Origin: Defluviicoccus sp046348835
GTDB taxonomy: Bacteria; Pseudomonadota; Alphaproteobacteria; Rhodospirillales; Defluviicoccaceae
Direction: 5' to 3'
NCBI GenBank assembly: GCA_046348835.1
Contig: JAXMDM010000003.1
Coordinates: 806,001 to 870,000 of the forward strand
Length of the DNA stretch: 64,000 nt
The position numbers and the translations under genes were made by a program. The notes below the pieces were generated by a model, which searched no databases, was not told the origin of the DNA, and worked only from the letters and a program-made list of their open reading frames with translations. The first letter of the stretch is position 1. Every line of letters begins with the position of its first letter. This document shows positions 49,114-57,277 of the stretch, in pieces.

Positions 49114-49220
49114 TCGGTCAGGGTCCCCTCTTCATCCTCATGCTTCGTGATCGTGGGGCGGCTGCCGCGTACGCATGCAGCCGCCAATGGCGATTATGGC
49201 CATACCAGTTATAAGGGTCA

Positions 49221-49236
49221 TGTGATCTGCATCACG
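49221..49236 (-). promoter_or_regulatory. CRP-type site upstream of oxidase copy 3
   Basis: TGTGA-TCTGCA-TCACG matches nine of ten CRP half-site bases. On the minus strand, 22 bases after the site comes CATAAT, five of six bases of a -10 element, giving class II spacing as in copy 1. The start codon is 108 bases away. Confidence 0.65.
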
Positions 49237-49400
49237 TCTTTAGCGTAATTTATGCGTGTATTAAACAAAATACGTTGCGATATGAGCGAAAAATAAATGA
49301 GGAATAACTCCTAATGGGATCAATCCCATAGCCTAGGTGCGGTCTCTCCTGCCCCTACGGGGACAAGGAATGAGAGCGACCGCGACGGCCTCAAGACGGA

Positions 49401-49640
49401 TCAGGAGTCGGGGCGATGGTCGGGCTCGGTCGCCGACGGGGTCTCGTCGTCGTCTTCCTCTTCCCCTTCCCCTTCGTCCGACGGGGCTGACGAAATGCGA
49501 TATCGTTCGCCGAGCCAGCGACCGAGATCCACATCGGCGCAGCGCTTCGAGCAGAAGGGCCGGTAACGGCACTCCGCCGGTTTGCCGCAAATGGGACAGG
49601 GGCGCGGCGGCGTCGACGAGCCAACGGGCCCCGCGGTCAT
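49401..49640 (-). CDS. yacG: DNA gyrase inhibitor/zinc protein YacG
   Basis: A 79-residue zinc-ribbon protein. The four zinc cysteines are in CPICG and FCSKRC, followed by the family's DVDLGRWLGERYRI. YacG binds the GyrB C-terminal domain and inhibits gyrase. The C-terminal third is a Glu/Asp-rich tail. Start ATG 49640 overlaps the RNase G stop by four bases (ATGA) and follows GGGGAGGG. Last gene of infA-maf-rng-yacG. Confidence 0.92.
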   Translation of the reverse strand: MTAGPVGSSTPPRPCPICGKPAECRYRPFCSKRCADVDLGRWLGERYRISSAPSDEGEGEEEDDDETPSATEPDHRPDS

Positions 49641-50878
49641 CGGCAATCCCTCCCCTCGAGCGACCAGGCGGCCGGCGGCCGGGCGGCGGCGACGGTCGTC
49701 GGGATGGGGCCGCCCACACGCGCCTCGGCGGCCCTGCGGGCGGTCGCCATCACCCCGGCCAGGGCTTCGCCCACCGCCTCGTTCACCCGCAGGGCGGGGA
49801 GCCGGCCGGGGTGAGCGGCGGCCTCGGCGACGGCGGCGCGCAGGGCATCGCCCGCGGCAACCCAGGCGGCCTTTTCGTCGTCGCGGCTTTCATCGCCGAA
49901 GCCCAGTTGCTGCCGAAGCGACGGCCCGCGCTTCTCGCGCACCAGTTCAATCAACCCGAGGGGGGTGAAGCCGCCGAAGCGGATGATCCGTCCGTCGGCC
50001 CCGAGCCGCGCCTCGGCCGCGGCGAGCGCCTCGCGCAGGCGGGCGAGGACGGCGCCGCGCCGGCGATCGCGCAGGCCGATGGGGTCGATGATGATATGTC
50101 CGGCGAGGTCGCGGAGGACGATGGCATCGGCGACGGCGTTCATCGCCTCGATATTGGCGGCGCGCGCCGCCGCCGCCCCGCCGCCGCCGGCACCCAGGTC
50201 GACGTCGACGGTGACCGCCGCCGGCGTCTCGCGAATGGCGAACGCCCCGCCGCCGGGCAGCGGCTGCCAGGGCGCCATCGCCGCCGCCAGTTGATCGTCG
50301 ACGCCGTCTTCGGCGAACACCGGTGCGGGGTCAAGGTGGTGGCGCAGCAGGGACCCGGCCGCCGGCAGTGTCCGGCGCAGGGCGAGCAAGGTGTCGGCAT
50401 CGTCGACGACGATACGGGCGAGCGGCTGTCCGGCGGCCGGATCGAGGGCGGCGGCGACGGCGGCGGTGATCGCATCGGGGGCGGCGTGGAGGCGGGCCGG
50501 CGGCCGTTCGGAACGGGCGCGGGCGACGATGTCCGGCGGGGACGGCGGCCGGCCGGCCAGCTTCGCTCCTTTGCCGCCGGCGGCGGCCCGCAGGACCCGC
50601 ACCACCACCGCATCGCCGTCGCCGGGCGGGCGGCGCGGATCGAGGGCGTCGGCAAAGCCGAGGAAACCGGGACGAGCGTCGCCGATATCGACGAAGGCGG
50701 CGGCCAGACCGCGATCGACCCCGACGACGCGGCCAAGGTAGATGTCGCCCGCACTCGCGCCGGCTCCCGGCGCGCCCTCGGGCGGCGTCAGCAGGAACCG
50801 CACCAGCCGGCCGCGGGCGAGGCATGCCGCCCGCCGGTCGGGTCCGAGCGCGGAAACGAGGATGGTGTCAATGGTCAT
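49637..50878 (-). CDS. rng: Ribonuclease E/G family protein, short form
   Basis: A 413-residue RNase G-like protein. An S1-like segment is seen (GDIYLGRVVGVDRGLAAAFVDIG), then the RNase H-like catalytic part with VTVDVDLGAGG, and RDLAGHIIIDPIGL, where acidic residues bind magnesium, and a late FTPLGLIELVREKRGPSL. The CPxCxG zinc-link motif that normally follows in RNase E/G is absent, so tetramer assembly may differ. Start ATG 50878 overlaps the end of maf by 11 bases. It is a second, shorter member of the family in many Rhodospirillales. Confidence 0.82.
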   Translation of the reverse strand: MTIDTILVSALGPDRRAACLARGRLVRFLLTPPEGAPGAGASAGDIYLGRVVGVDRGLAAAFVDIGDARPGFLGFADALDPRRPPGDGDAVVVRVLRAAAGGKGAKLAGRPPSPPDIVARARSERPPARLHAAPDAITAAVAAALDPAAGQPLARIVVDDADTLLALRRTLPAAGSLLRHHLDPAPVFAEDGVDDQLAAAMAPWQPLPGGGAFAIRETPAAVTVDVDLGAGGGGAAAARAANIEAMNAVADAIVLRDLAGHIIIDPIGLRDRRRGAVLARLREALAAAEARLGADGRIIRFGGFTPLGLIELVREKRGPSLRQQLGFGDESRDDEKAAWVAAGDALRAAVAEAAAHPGRLPALRVNEAVGEALAGVMATARRAAEARVGGPIPTTVAAARPPAAWSLEGRDCR

Positions 50879-51533
50879 CGGCGGAGGGAGGGGGCGCCGC
50901 CGGCATCGCGGCGTCGGCCTCGGCGGTCGCAGCGGCGGTCTCCCAGATCGGCGTCTCGGCGCGACAGCCGTGGCCGGCGAGAAGGTTCGCCGTCTCGTAC
51001 AAGGGGAGGCCGACGACGTTGGAATAGCTGCCGACGAGCAGGCGGACGAAGGCCGCCGCACGTCCCTGGATGGCGTAGCCGCCGGCCTTCCCCTGCCATT
51101 CGCCGGCATCGAGGTAAGTCTCGATCTCGACCGGATCGAGGCGCCGGAACGCCACCCGGGTGACGACGACGCGACACGCCCGGCGACCGTCGGCGGCGAT
51201 CAGGGCGACGCCACCGAAGACCCGATGGCCGCGTCCGGAAAGGTGGGCGAGGCAACGCCGCGCGGTCGCCCGGTCGCCGGCCTGGGGCAGGACGCGCCGG
51301 CCGCAGGCGACCACCGTATCGGCGGCGAGGACGAAGTGACCCGGCCACGCCGGCGCGACCGCCTCCGCCTTTGCCGCGGCAAGGCGGCGGGCCAGATCGC
51401 GGGGCAACTCCCCGCGGCGTGGTGTCTCGTCGATGGCGGGCGGATCGATAGCGGCGGGGGCGAAGCCGATCTGCCCCAGGAGCGCCTGCCGCCGCGGCGA
51501 TGCGGAGGCAAGAATGAGACCGGGGGTATGCAC
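50868..51533 (-). CDS. maf: Maf-like nucleotide pyrophosphatase
   Basis: A Maf-family nucleoside triphosphate pyrophosphatase of about 221 residues that removes modified or non-canonical nucleotides. Family motifs are LILASASPRRQALL at the N-terminus, VLAADTVVACG with the catalytic Asp, and GGYAIQGRAAAFV...GSYSNVVGLPL. The start is placed at GTG 51533 just before LILASASPRR; an earlier GTG at the infA stop (51606 region) is possible but would add a proline-rich lead. It lies between infA and rng. Confidence 0.88.
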   Translation of the reverse strand: MHTPGLILASASPRRQALLGQIGFAPAAIDPPAIDETPRRGELPRDLARRLAAAKAEAVAPAWPGHFVLAADTVVACGRRVLPQAGDRATARRCLAHLSGRGHRVFGGVALIAADGRRACRVVVTRVAFRRLDPVEIETYLDAGEWQGKAGGYAIQGRAAAFVRLLVGSYSNVVGLPLYETANLLAGHGCRAETPIWETAAATAEADAAMPAAPPPSADDH

Positions 51534-51601
51534 GGCAGGGTCCGGCAGGGCGGGCGCAGGGGGCGGCCGGTTGCGGGGCGGCTTTTCCGCCACCCGGCGG
51601 A

Positions 51602-51820
51602 TCACTTGTAGCGGAAGGTGATGCGCCCTTTGCTGAGGTCGTAGGGCGTCATTTCGACGTTGACCCGGTCGCCGGCGAGCACGCGGATCCGGTTCTTGCG
51701 CATCTTGCCGGCAGTATGGGCGAGAATTTCGTGATTGTTTTCCAGCTTTACCCTGAACATCGCATTCGGCAGCAACTCCGTGACGACGCCGGTAAATTCG
51801 AGCATTTCTTCTTTGGTCAT
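51602..51820 (-). CDS. infA: Translation initiation factor IF-1
   Basis: A 72-residue OB-fold protein, the exact family length. It shows the core EFTGVVTELLPNAMFRVKLEN, AHTAGKMRKNRIRVLAGDRV and the ending LSKGRITFRYK. IF-1 binds the ribosomal A site during initiation. It starts the infA-maf-rng-yacG group. Confidence 0.97.
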   Translation of the reverse strand: MTKEEMLEFTGVVTELLPNAMFRVKLENNHEILAHTAGKMRKNRIRVLAGDRVNVEMTPYDLSKGRITFRYK

Positions 51821-51971
51821 GCAGTCTCCGCGAGGATCGGTCTATCCGCGGTAGACATGTACGGACGGACAAGCGCGGTCAAGAGGCTTGCGCCGCCGCC
51901 GCTGCCGCCCCGCCACCGCCGCCACCCACGGTACCGGGCGCGCGATGACGGTAGCGGGCAGGCGTCCGGCG

Positions 51972-52982
51972 CTACGACGAGGCACCGGCGGCGACGGTGT
52001 CGCCGGTAAACCGCGGCTGTCGCGTCGGCAGTGCGCGACGCGCCTCGATGGCGTCCACGTGCCTGCCCATGGGCAGGACCTCGAAGCGCTTGGCGAAGTC
52101 GGCGAGGAATCCGTCGAGCCAGGCGAGCTTGCGTTCCAACGGCACGTCCATCCCGGGGAAGAAGGACAGCGGCTCGAGGCCATCGTCGGCGCCGATGAAG
52201 TCGAGCGGATGCAGCAGAAGCGACGGTTCGGTGCGGGTCAGCCGGCAAAGATCGAGGGCGAGGCGAAAGTAGGTGCGCGCCAACCAGGGCGAAAAGCGGG
52301 CAAGATAAATCAGATAGCTGACATGGAAGGGCAGCCGCAGCACGGGCATGGTCGTCACCGGCAACTCGAGGATGGAACCGCCGTCAAGCTGCCAGCGGTA
52401 AGGGTCGAGTGGCCTGAGCCCGTCCTTGACCCCGCCGAACAACTCTTTCCGTTGTTCCTGCTGGTCCTGCGACAGACGGGCGGTGAAGAAGTAATAGGCG
52501 CGCGCCAACGGCCCGATGAAGGTCGGGAATGTCGACGCATCGTAACGGTAGCCACGCCCCTGGAGGACGGTGAGGGTATCCCGCGACAGGGAGAAACCGG
52601 GGCCGCGGAAGCCGCGCGGCCGCTGGCCGGTGGCATCGGCGATGGCGTCCTCGGCGTTGCCGATCTCCGCCGCCAGCTCGTCCGGCGTATAGAGATGGAG
52701 CCACGGCTCGTGGCGGAAGGAATGGTTGCCCACCTCGTGGCCGGCGTCGGTGATCGACCGCAGCGCCCGATGATTCTCGGATCGGGCCGCATCCTGGCCG
52801 ACGATGAACACGGTGATGGTGAGTCCACGCTTGGCGAAGAAGGAGAGAAAACGCGGCACCACCAGGTCGAGGTAGGAGGGATAGTCAACCCACGCCGCAT
52901 CGCCGCGGGTCTTCATGTACGACCACTGGTTGTCGAGGTCGAGCGACAGACTGGCTGCCGGCTTGGCGGACGAGGCATTCAT
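51972..52982 (-). CDS. Polysaccharide deacetylase family protein
   Basis: A 336-residue NodB-fold protein. SLDLDNQW carries the first metal/catalytic Asp region; GHEVGNHSFRHEP supplies the two metal histidines; FRGPGFSLS and LLLHPLDFIG match later NodB motifs. No signal peptide is seen, so it may act on a lipid-linked glycan at the cytoplasmic face. The ATG overlaps the stop of the FAD oxidoreductase gene by four bases, so the two are coupled and presumably act on the same glycan. Different in sequence from the deacetylase at 387-2108. Confidence 0.85.
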   Translation of the reverse strand: MNASSAKPAASLSLDLDNQWSYMKTRGDAAWVDYPSYLDLVVPRFLSFFAKRGLTITVFIVGQDAARSENHRALRSITDAGHEVGNHSFRHEPWLHLYTPDELAAEIGNAEDAIADATGQRPRGFRGPGFSLSRDTLTVLQGRGYRYDASTFPTFIGPLARAYYFFTARLSQDQQEQRKELFGGVKDGLRPLDPYRWQLDGGSILELPVTTMPVLRLPFHVSYLIYLARFSPWLARTYFRLALDLCRLTRTEPSLLLHPLDFIGADDGLEPLSFFPGMDVPLERKLAWLDGFLADFAKRFEVLPMGRHVDAIEARRALPTRQPRFTGDTVAAGASS

Positions 52983-54340
52983 GCCGCATGTTCCTTGGCT
53001 GGCACCGATGGTGCGGGAAGCTTCGCCGCCGCCGCCAGCACCTCGGGGGTTGCGCGGTCGGCGAGGCCAACGGTCTCGTTGACGGCGAGGGTGCCGTTGA
53101 CGATGTGGGCGGAGTTGACGATGTAGAGCCCCGGCACCGAGGTGACCATCGGCGGCAGCCGGTCGGAGTAGTTGAGGGTCGAGATGGCATAGACCTGGCG
53201 GACCCGGGAGACCCGGAAGGAGCGGACATTGGCCGGCCCGAGGTCGGGATAGATGCGAGCGAGGCCGGCGACGAACTGACGCTCGATCTCGGCATCGTCC
53301 AGTTGCCAGTAGGGGTCGTCGGCGGTCACGTAGCGCGGAAGATAGACGAGGGAGGCGCCGGCGAAATTCTCCGCCTTGTCGACGAGGGCCGACATCTCGA
53401 CGATGGCGGTGAACGGGATCGAGGCGTCGGTGATGTAGGTCAGGTAGTAGCCGGCCAGCGGCCGGTCGATCAGGGCCGACGGGCAGATGATGCCCTGGTA
53501 GACGATGCCGTTCAGGCGCTCCTTCTCGTCGGCGTTCAGGCCTGTCGCCATGCGTGCCGCGTGCGGCCCGGCGGCGGTGACGACGACACGGTCGAACACC
53601 CGGGTCCCGTCGGGGGTGGTCACCGCCAGACCCTCGGCGCGGCGTTCGATGGCCTGCACCGGGGACGAAAGCCGGATGCTCACCGCGGCCGCGGTCAGGC
53701 GCTCGCTGAAGCGCTGGAGGATACGGGCATAGCCGCCCGGGATGTAGCCGAACATCTCCCGCTTCATGCCGCCCCGGCGCGCCGCGTAGATGCGGGCGAC
53801 GTAGGACCAGATGAACGACGCCGACGCGATCTTGTAGTTGTCGCCCATCTTGGCGGCGAGCAGGGGGCGCCACATCTGGTCGAACACCCGACGCCCGGAG
53901 AGGCGGGTCAACCAGTCGGCGAGGGGGATTTTCTCCAGCGCCCGACCGTCCTTGATCCGCGAGATGTACATCAGCGTTGCCGCAAGACGGACCTTGTCCA
54001 GCAGGGACAGAGCCGGAAACTTCACATAGTCCAGGGCCGAGGACATCCGGTAGAAGCCCTTACCGGTATAAAACCCGGTTTTGGTCTGATCGAATCGCAA
54101 TTCATCGCCGAGCCCGATCTCGCCGAGGAGACCGCGCAGCGACGTATCCGACAGCATGATCACGTGATAGTGACGGTCCCACTCCACGTCGCCGAGGCGC
54201 CAGGCCGACGCCAAGCCACCCAGTTCCGGGGCCGCCTCGAAGACGGTGACGCGTTCCCCTGCCTGGGTAAGCCGGTGCGCCATCGTCAGGCCGAGAAGGC
54301 CGCCTCCGATGACTGCCCAGCCACCGTCCCGCTTGCTCAT
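52979..54340 (-). CDS. NAD(P)/FAD-dependent amino-oxidase-type oxidoreductase
   Basis: A 453-residue flavoprotein. The N-terminal dinucleotide fold is WAVIGGGLLGLTMAHRL...VFEAAPELGG; the FAD C-terminal motif is near PGLYIVNSAHIVNGTLAVNETVGLADRA. Its look is that of the HemY/protoporphyrinogen-oxidase-like and UDP-galactopyranose-mutase-like proteins often found in polysaccharide loci, such as with glycosyltransferases. Coupling to a deacetylase supports a glycan role over haem synthesis. Start ATG 54340. Confidence 0.8.
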   Translation of the reverse strand: MSKRDGGWAVIGGGLLGLTMAHRLTQAGERVTVFEAAPELGGLASAWRLGDVEWDRHYHVIMLSDTSLRGLLGEIGLGDELRFDQTKTGFYTGKGFYRMSSALDYVKFPALSLLDKVRLAATLMYISRIKDGRALEKIPLADWLTRLSGRRVFDQMWRPLLAAKMGDNYKIASASFIWSYVARIYAARRGGMKREMFGYIPGGYARILQRFSERLTAAAVSIRLSSPVQAIERRAEGLAVTTPDGTRVFDRVVVTAAGPHAARMATGLNADEKERLNGIVYQGIICPSALIDRPLAGYYLTYITDASIPFTAIVEMSALVDKAENFAGASLVYLPRYVTADDPYWQLDDAEIERQFVAGLARIYPDLGPANVRSFRVSRVRQVYAISTLNYSDRLPPMVTSVPGLYIVNSAHIVNGTLAVNETVGLADRATPEVLAAAAKLPAPSVPAKEHAA

Positions 54341-54914
54341 CCGATGATTAACCCCTTGCCTTTGCCAAGCCGTCCGGCTCCGGTCCCCACCGCCACAATA
54401 TGGTCCACCCGAACCCCGACCGCTACCACCCTGGCGGCCTCACCGCCCCGCCAACCCGCCGCCCCGGTTCCCGCACGCCAAGCGCCCGCCGGGGTAGTGT
54501 CTCGGCGGCGGAGCTGTCCGCTTGCTTAACATTGTTTAACAGAAGTCGCCGCCCCCTACGGTGGCGCGGATCACAAGGGCGACAAGACCCGGGCCGGTGC
54601 CGCCCCACGGACGCGCCACGGTTCTTATGAGTTATACCCAATAAGGGGTCAACCGATTAACCGGGCCGACCGATCCCGCCGGCCATACGGTCGAGGTGGG
54701 CTTCCGGGGTTTCGGTGTGGAACGCTTCCGCCTATATCTTCACCGCGAAGGGCGGGGGGCTCCGGAATTTGCCAAGAGTTAACTATGCGGCGGTTTCCGC
54801 AGCGGCCACCATGGCCCGGGGGAGTCCCTTATACCCAATCTTTCACATGCGGCCGGACGCGGGATCGCGTGGTCCAAGAGCGCCGGTTCCGCATGCTTGC
54901 GGAGGAACGATGCG
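54341..54914. other. Divergent intergenic region with a direct repeat
   Basis: About 570 bases between the flavoprotein (minus) and the malectin glycosidase (plus). The 11-mer TTATACCCAAT occurs twice, at 54632-54642 and 54829-54839. An AT-rich TTAAC...TTTAAC segment lies at 54526-54540 and could be part of the minus-strand promoter. No gene is supported. Confidence 0.55.
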
Positions 54915-56849
54915 ATGAGGCTTGGACGGTACTGGCGTTGCCCCTCCCCGCAATCGATGCGGCCGCTGTCCCTGGTCGGCGTCGGTGTCTGCCTGCTGCT
55001 GACGGCGGGCCCGGCTTTCGCCGACAAGCAGGAAGACAGTGAGACGGCGACATTCTACCAGGCGGGACAGCCCGAGGACGTGCGGACCACGGCGCAGCGC
55101 GCTGCCGATTACGTCAACTCGCTGGGCGTGGTCTACACCGGTGGCGATCCGCAGCTGGTGATCGATCTCGGCGTTCGGCTGGTCCGCGGCGACGTCAGGC
55201 GTCAGGGCACGGAGATGTACCGCAACCTCTACGCCTCCACCAACGGACGCATCAAGACCGTGGCTCTCGTTCACCCGGTGGAGCAGTACAAGTGCGACAA
55301 CGATCCGGCGCGCCGGGCCGTTCGCCTCATCCCGCAGGAACAATGGGGCGCGTTCATCGATCGCAATATCCTCGCCGACGGAACCGAGTGGATCGCCGCC
55401 TTCGAGGGGCCGAACGAGTACAACGGCCAATCGACTCGCTGCGGCGACCCCTCCAACGATCCGGCGGTGCGGACCCGGTACAACCCTGACTACGCCACCC
55501 AGATGCGCGACGTGCAGGAATTCATTTATAATTACATAAAAAACGTCAAAGGGCTATCGCAGCCGGTCCTCGGTCCATCGGTATGGGCGAGAAGCAAGCC
55601 ATTCTTCGAAGAAGCGACGAAGAAAATCGGCAACATCGACGCATGGACCGATTTCGCCACCTACCATTACTACTCATTTAACTCGTTCCCGGAGAATAAG
55701 ATGAGTTGGTACCGGCCGACTCTGCTTAATAATATGTATGGCGGCGTCGCTCGCAACAAACCGGGCTACATGACGGAAACGGGCAGTTGCCTTTCCGGCA
55801 GTAATGCCGAGGAGATCAAAGCGAAGTTTCTCACCCGCTACCAAGCTTACTTTTTCTCGTTCAACCCGAACAACAAGACATTCCAGTTTACCTTCTCGGG
55901 TGACGGCGACGATGGGTGCTGGAATTTGGTCGACGCCACCGGGCGGCCGCTGCCGGCCTGGTACGCCATGCGCAACGTCATCAGCATCCTCGACGACCCC
56001 GAGGGCGCGAGCCTGAGCCCCGGTTCCCTCAATTACACGCTGACCGGCGATACCAATGACATCAAGACGGTGCTGCTGCAGAAGAAGGACGGCACCTTCT
56101 ACCTGCTCATCTGGAAGGCGTCGCGTCCCACCGACGCCCGCGCCGCGGTCACCTTGAAGCTGCCTGCCGCGACCAACGTCGCCGTCTACGAGCCGGCCAA
56201 CATCACCAATATCGCCACCGGCAACCAGCCGCTGCGGACCTATGCCGATACCCGCAGCGTGGCACTGCAGGTCCCGGACCACGTCATGATCGTCGCCATC
56301 GGCGGCGGCGCCGCGACCACCGCTGCTGCTGCTCCGGCGACGCCTCCAGTGGCGGCGGCGGCCACACCCCCGGCGGCGGCAGCGGTCGCGTCGTCCGCGG
56401 CCGGCACGCTGCGCATCGACGCCGGCTCCAGGAGCGCCGTCACCACGAGCGGCGAAACCTGGTCGGAGGATCGCGGCTTCATTGGCGGCGAAACCGCCAA
56501 GCGGCCGAAGGTCACCGTCGAAGGGACCAGCGACGAGGTGCTGTATCAGACCGTCCGCTACGGGATGAGCGGCTACCGGCTCAACGTCCCCAACGGCACC
56601 TACACGGTCAAGCTGTACTTCGCCGAGATCCTGCCGGAGGTGAAGCGGGGGCAGCGGGTGTTTGACGTCAACGTCGGTGGCAAGACCCTCCGCGGCATCG
56701 ACGTCATCCGCGACGCCGGTGGCCGCAAGACGGCCCTGGTGAAGACGGTCGACGGTGTCACCGTCACCGACGGCACCCTCGCCATCGACTTCTCCGCCAG
56801 CGGCGAACAGCCGCCGATCATCAGCGCGATCGAGGTGGTGCCGCAGTAG
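54915..56849 (+). CDS. Secreted clan GH-A-like glycosidase with malectin domain
   Basis: A 644-residue exported protein. The signal peptide ends at AFAD. Residues about 35-360 look like a TIM-barrel glycosidase of clan GH-A: AFEGPNEYN holds the Asn-Glu acid/base pair typical of strand 4, and GYMTETGSC supplies a nucleophile Glu as on strand 7. A beta domain (about 365-465) and an Ala/Pro linker follow, then a malectin-type carbohydrate-binding domain at the C-terminus (YGMSGYRLNVPNGTYTVKLYFAEI, VFDVNVGG). Substrate unknown. The ATG at 54915 follows GGAGGAACG; an upstream TTG is not needed. A perfect hairpin follows the stop. Confidence 0.78.
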   Translation: MRLGRYWRCPSPQSMRPLSLVGVGVCLLLTAGPAFADKQEDSETATFYQAGQPEDVRTTAQRAADYVNSLGVVYTGGDPQLVIDLGVRLVRGDVRRQGTEMYRNLYASTNGRIKTVALVHPVEQYKCDNDPARRAVRLIPQEQWGAFIDRNILADGTEWIAAFEGPNEYNGQSTRCGDPSNDPAVRTRYNPDYATQMRDVQEFIYNYIKNVKGLSQPVLGPSVWARSKPFFEEATKKIGNIDAWTDFATYHYYSFNSFPENKMSWYRPTLLNNMYGGVARNKPGYMTETGSCLSGSNAEEIKAKFLTRYQAYFFSFNPNNKTFQFTFSGDGDDGCWNLVDATGRPLPAWYAMRNVISILDDPEGASLSPGSLNYTLTGDTNDIKTVLLQKKDGTFYLLIWKASRPTDARAAVTLKLPAATNVAVYEPANITNIATGNQPLRTYADTRSVALQVPDHVMIVAIGGGAATTAAAAPATPPVAAAATPPAAAAVASSAAGTLRIDAGSRSAVTTSGETWSEDRGFIGGETAKRPKVTVEGTSDEVLYQTVRYGMSGYRLNVPNGTYTVKLYFAEILPEVKRGQRVFDVNVGGKTLRGIDVIRDAGGRKTALVKTVDGVTVTDGTLAIDFSASGEQPPIISAIEVVPQ

Positions 56850-57277
56850 CCGCAGACGGCGACACCGCGGAGGGGGGCGGCCCAGACCTCGGCCGCCCCG
56901 TTCCCACCGCCCGTTCCAACCGGCCCGCCCGCACCGCGTCGACAACGCCCGAAGGGGCGGTTTACATCGTGCCCGGGCGGCCTATGGCCCCGGCCTATCC
57001 CGCCATGGCCGTCGCCCCCGCCGTCGCCTACCGCCGTCGCAGCGATCATTCGCCCCGGCGTCCCCGGTCGATGCGCGACCTCCGCGCCCGGAAGCCGGGA
57101 CCGGGTCCGGCTGAGCCCCGCCGATAACCGTTCGGTAACCGCTCGCGGTGCACAAAGAAGGCGCGCCGGCACGATTTAGCCGGGTGGGTGTGGCTCCCCG
57201 GCATCACTCCGGCTGCATCCAGGGGCGATCGGAGGTTCCGTCTTGTCTCAACCGAAGATAGCGGGCTAGCGTTTGGC
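56850..57277. other. Intergenic region
   Basis: About 430 GC-rich bases with a terminator-like hairpin at the left end and the promoter of the transglycosylase presumably at the right. A run of Ala/Pro-coding DNA near 56980-57060 has no start signal and is not called. Confidence 0.5.
56874..56899 (+). terminator. Hairpin after the malectin glycosidase gene
   Basis: GGGGCGGCC pairs perfectly with GGCCGCCCC around an eight-base loop, 25 bases after the stop codon. The T run is missing, so it may depend on other factors. Confidence 0.55.

Noticed and set aside
54526..54539. TTAA-N6-TTAA as a possible CtrA site
   Set aside because: The spacer is six bases; CtrA sites have seven.
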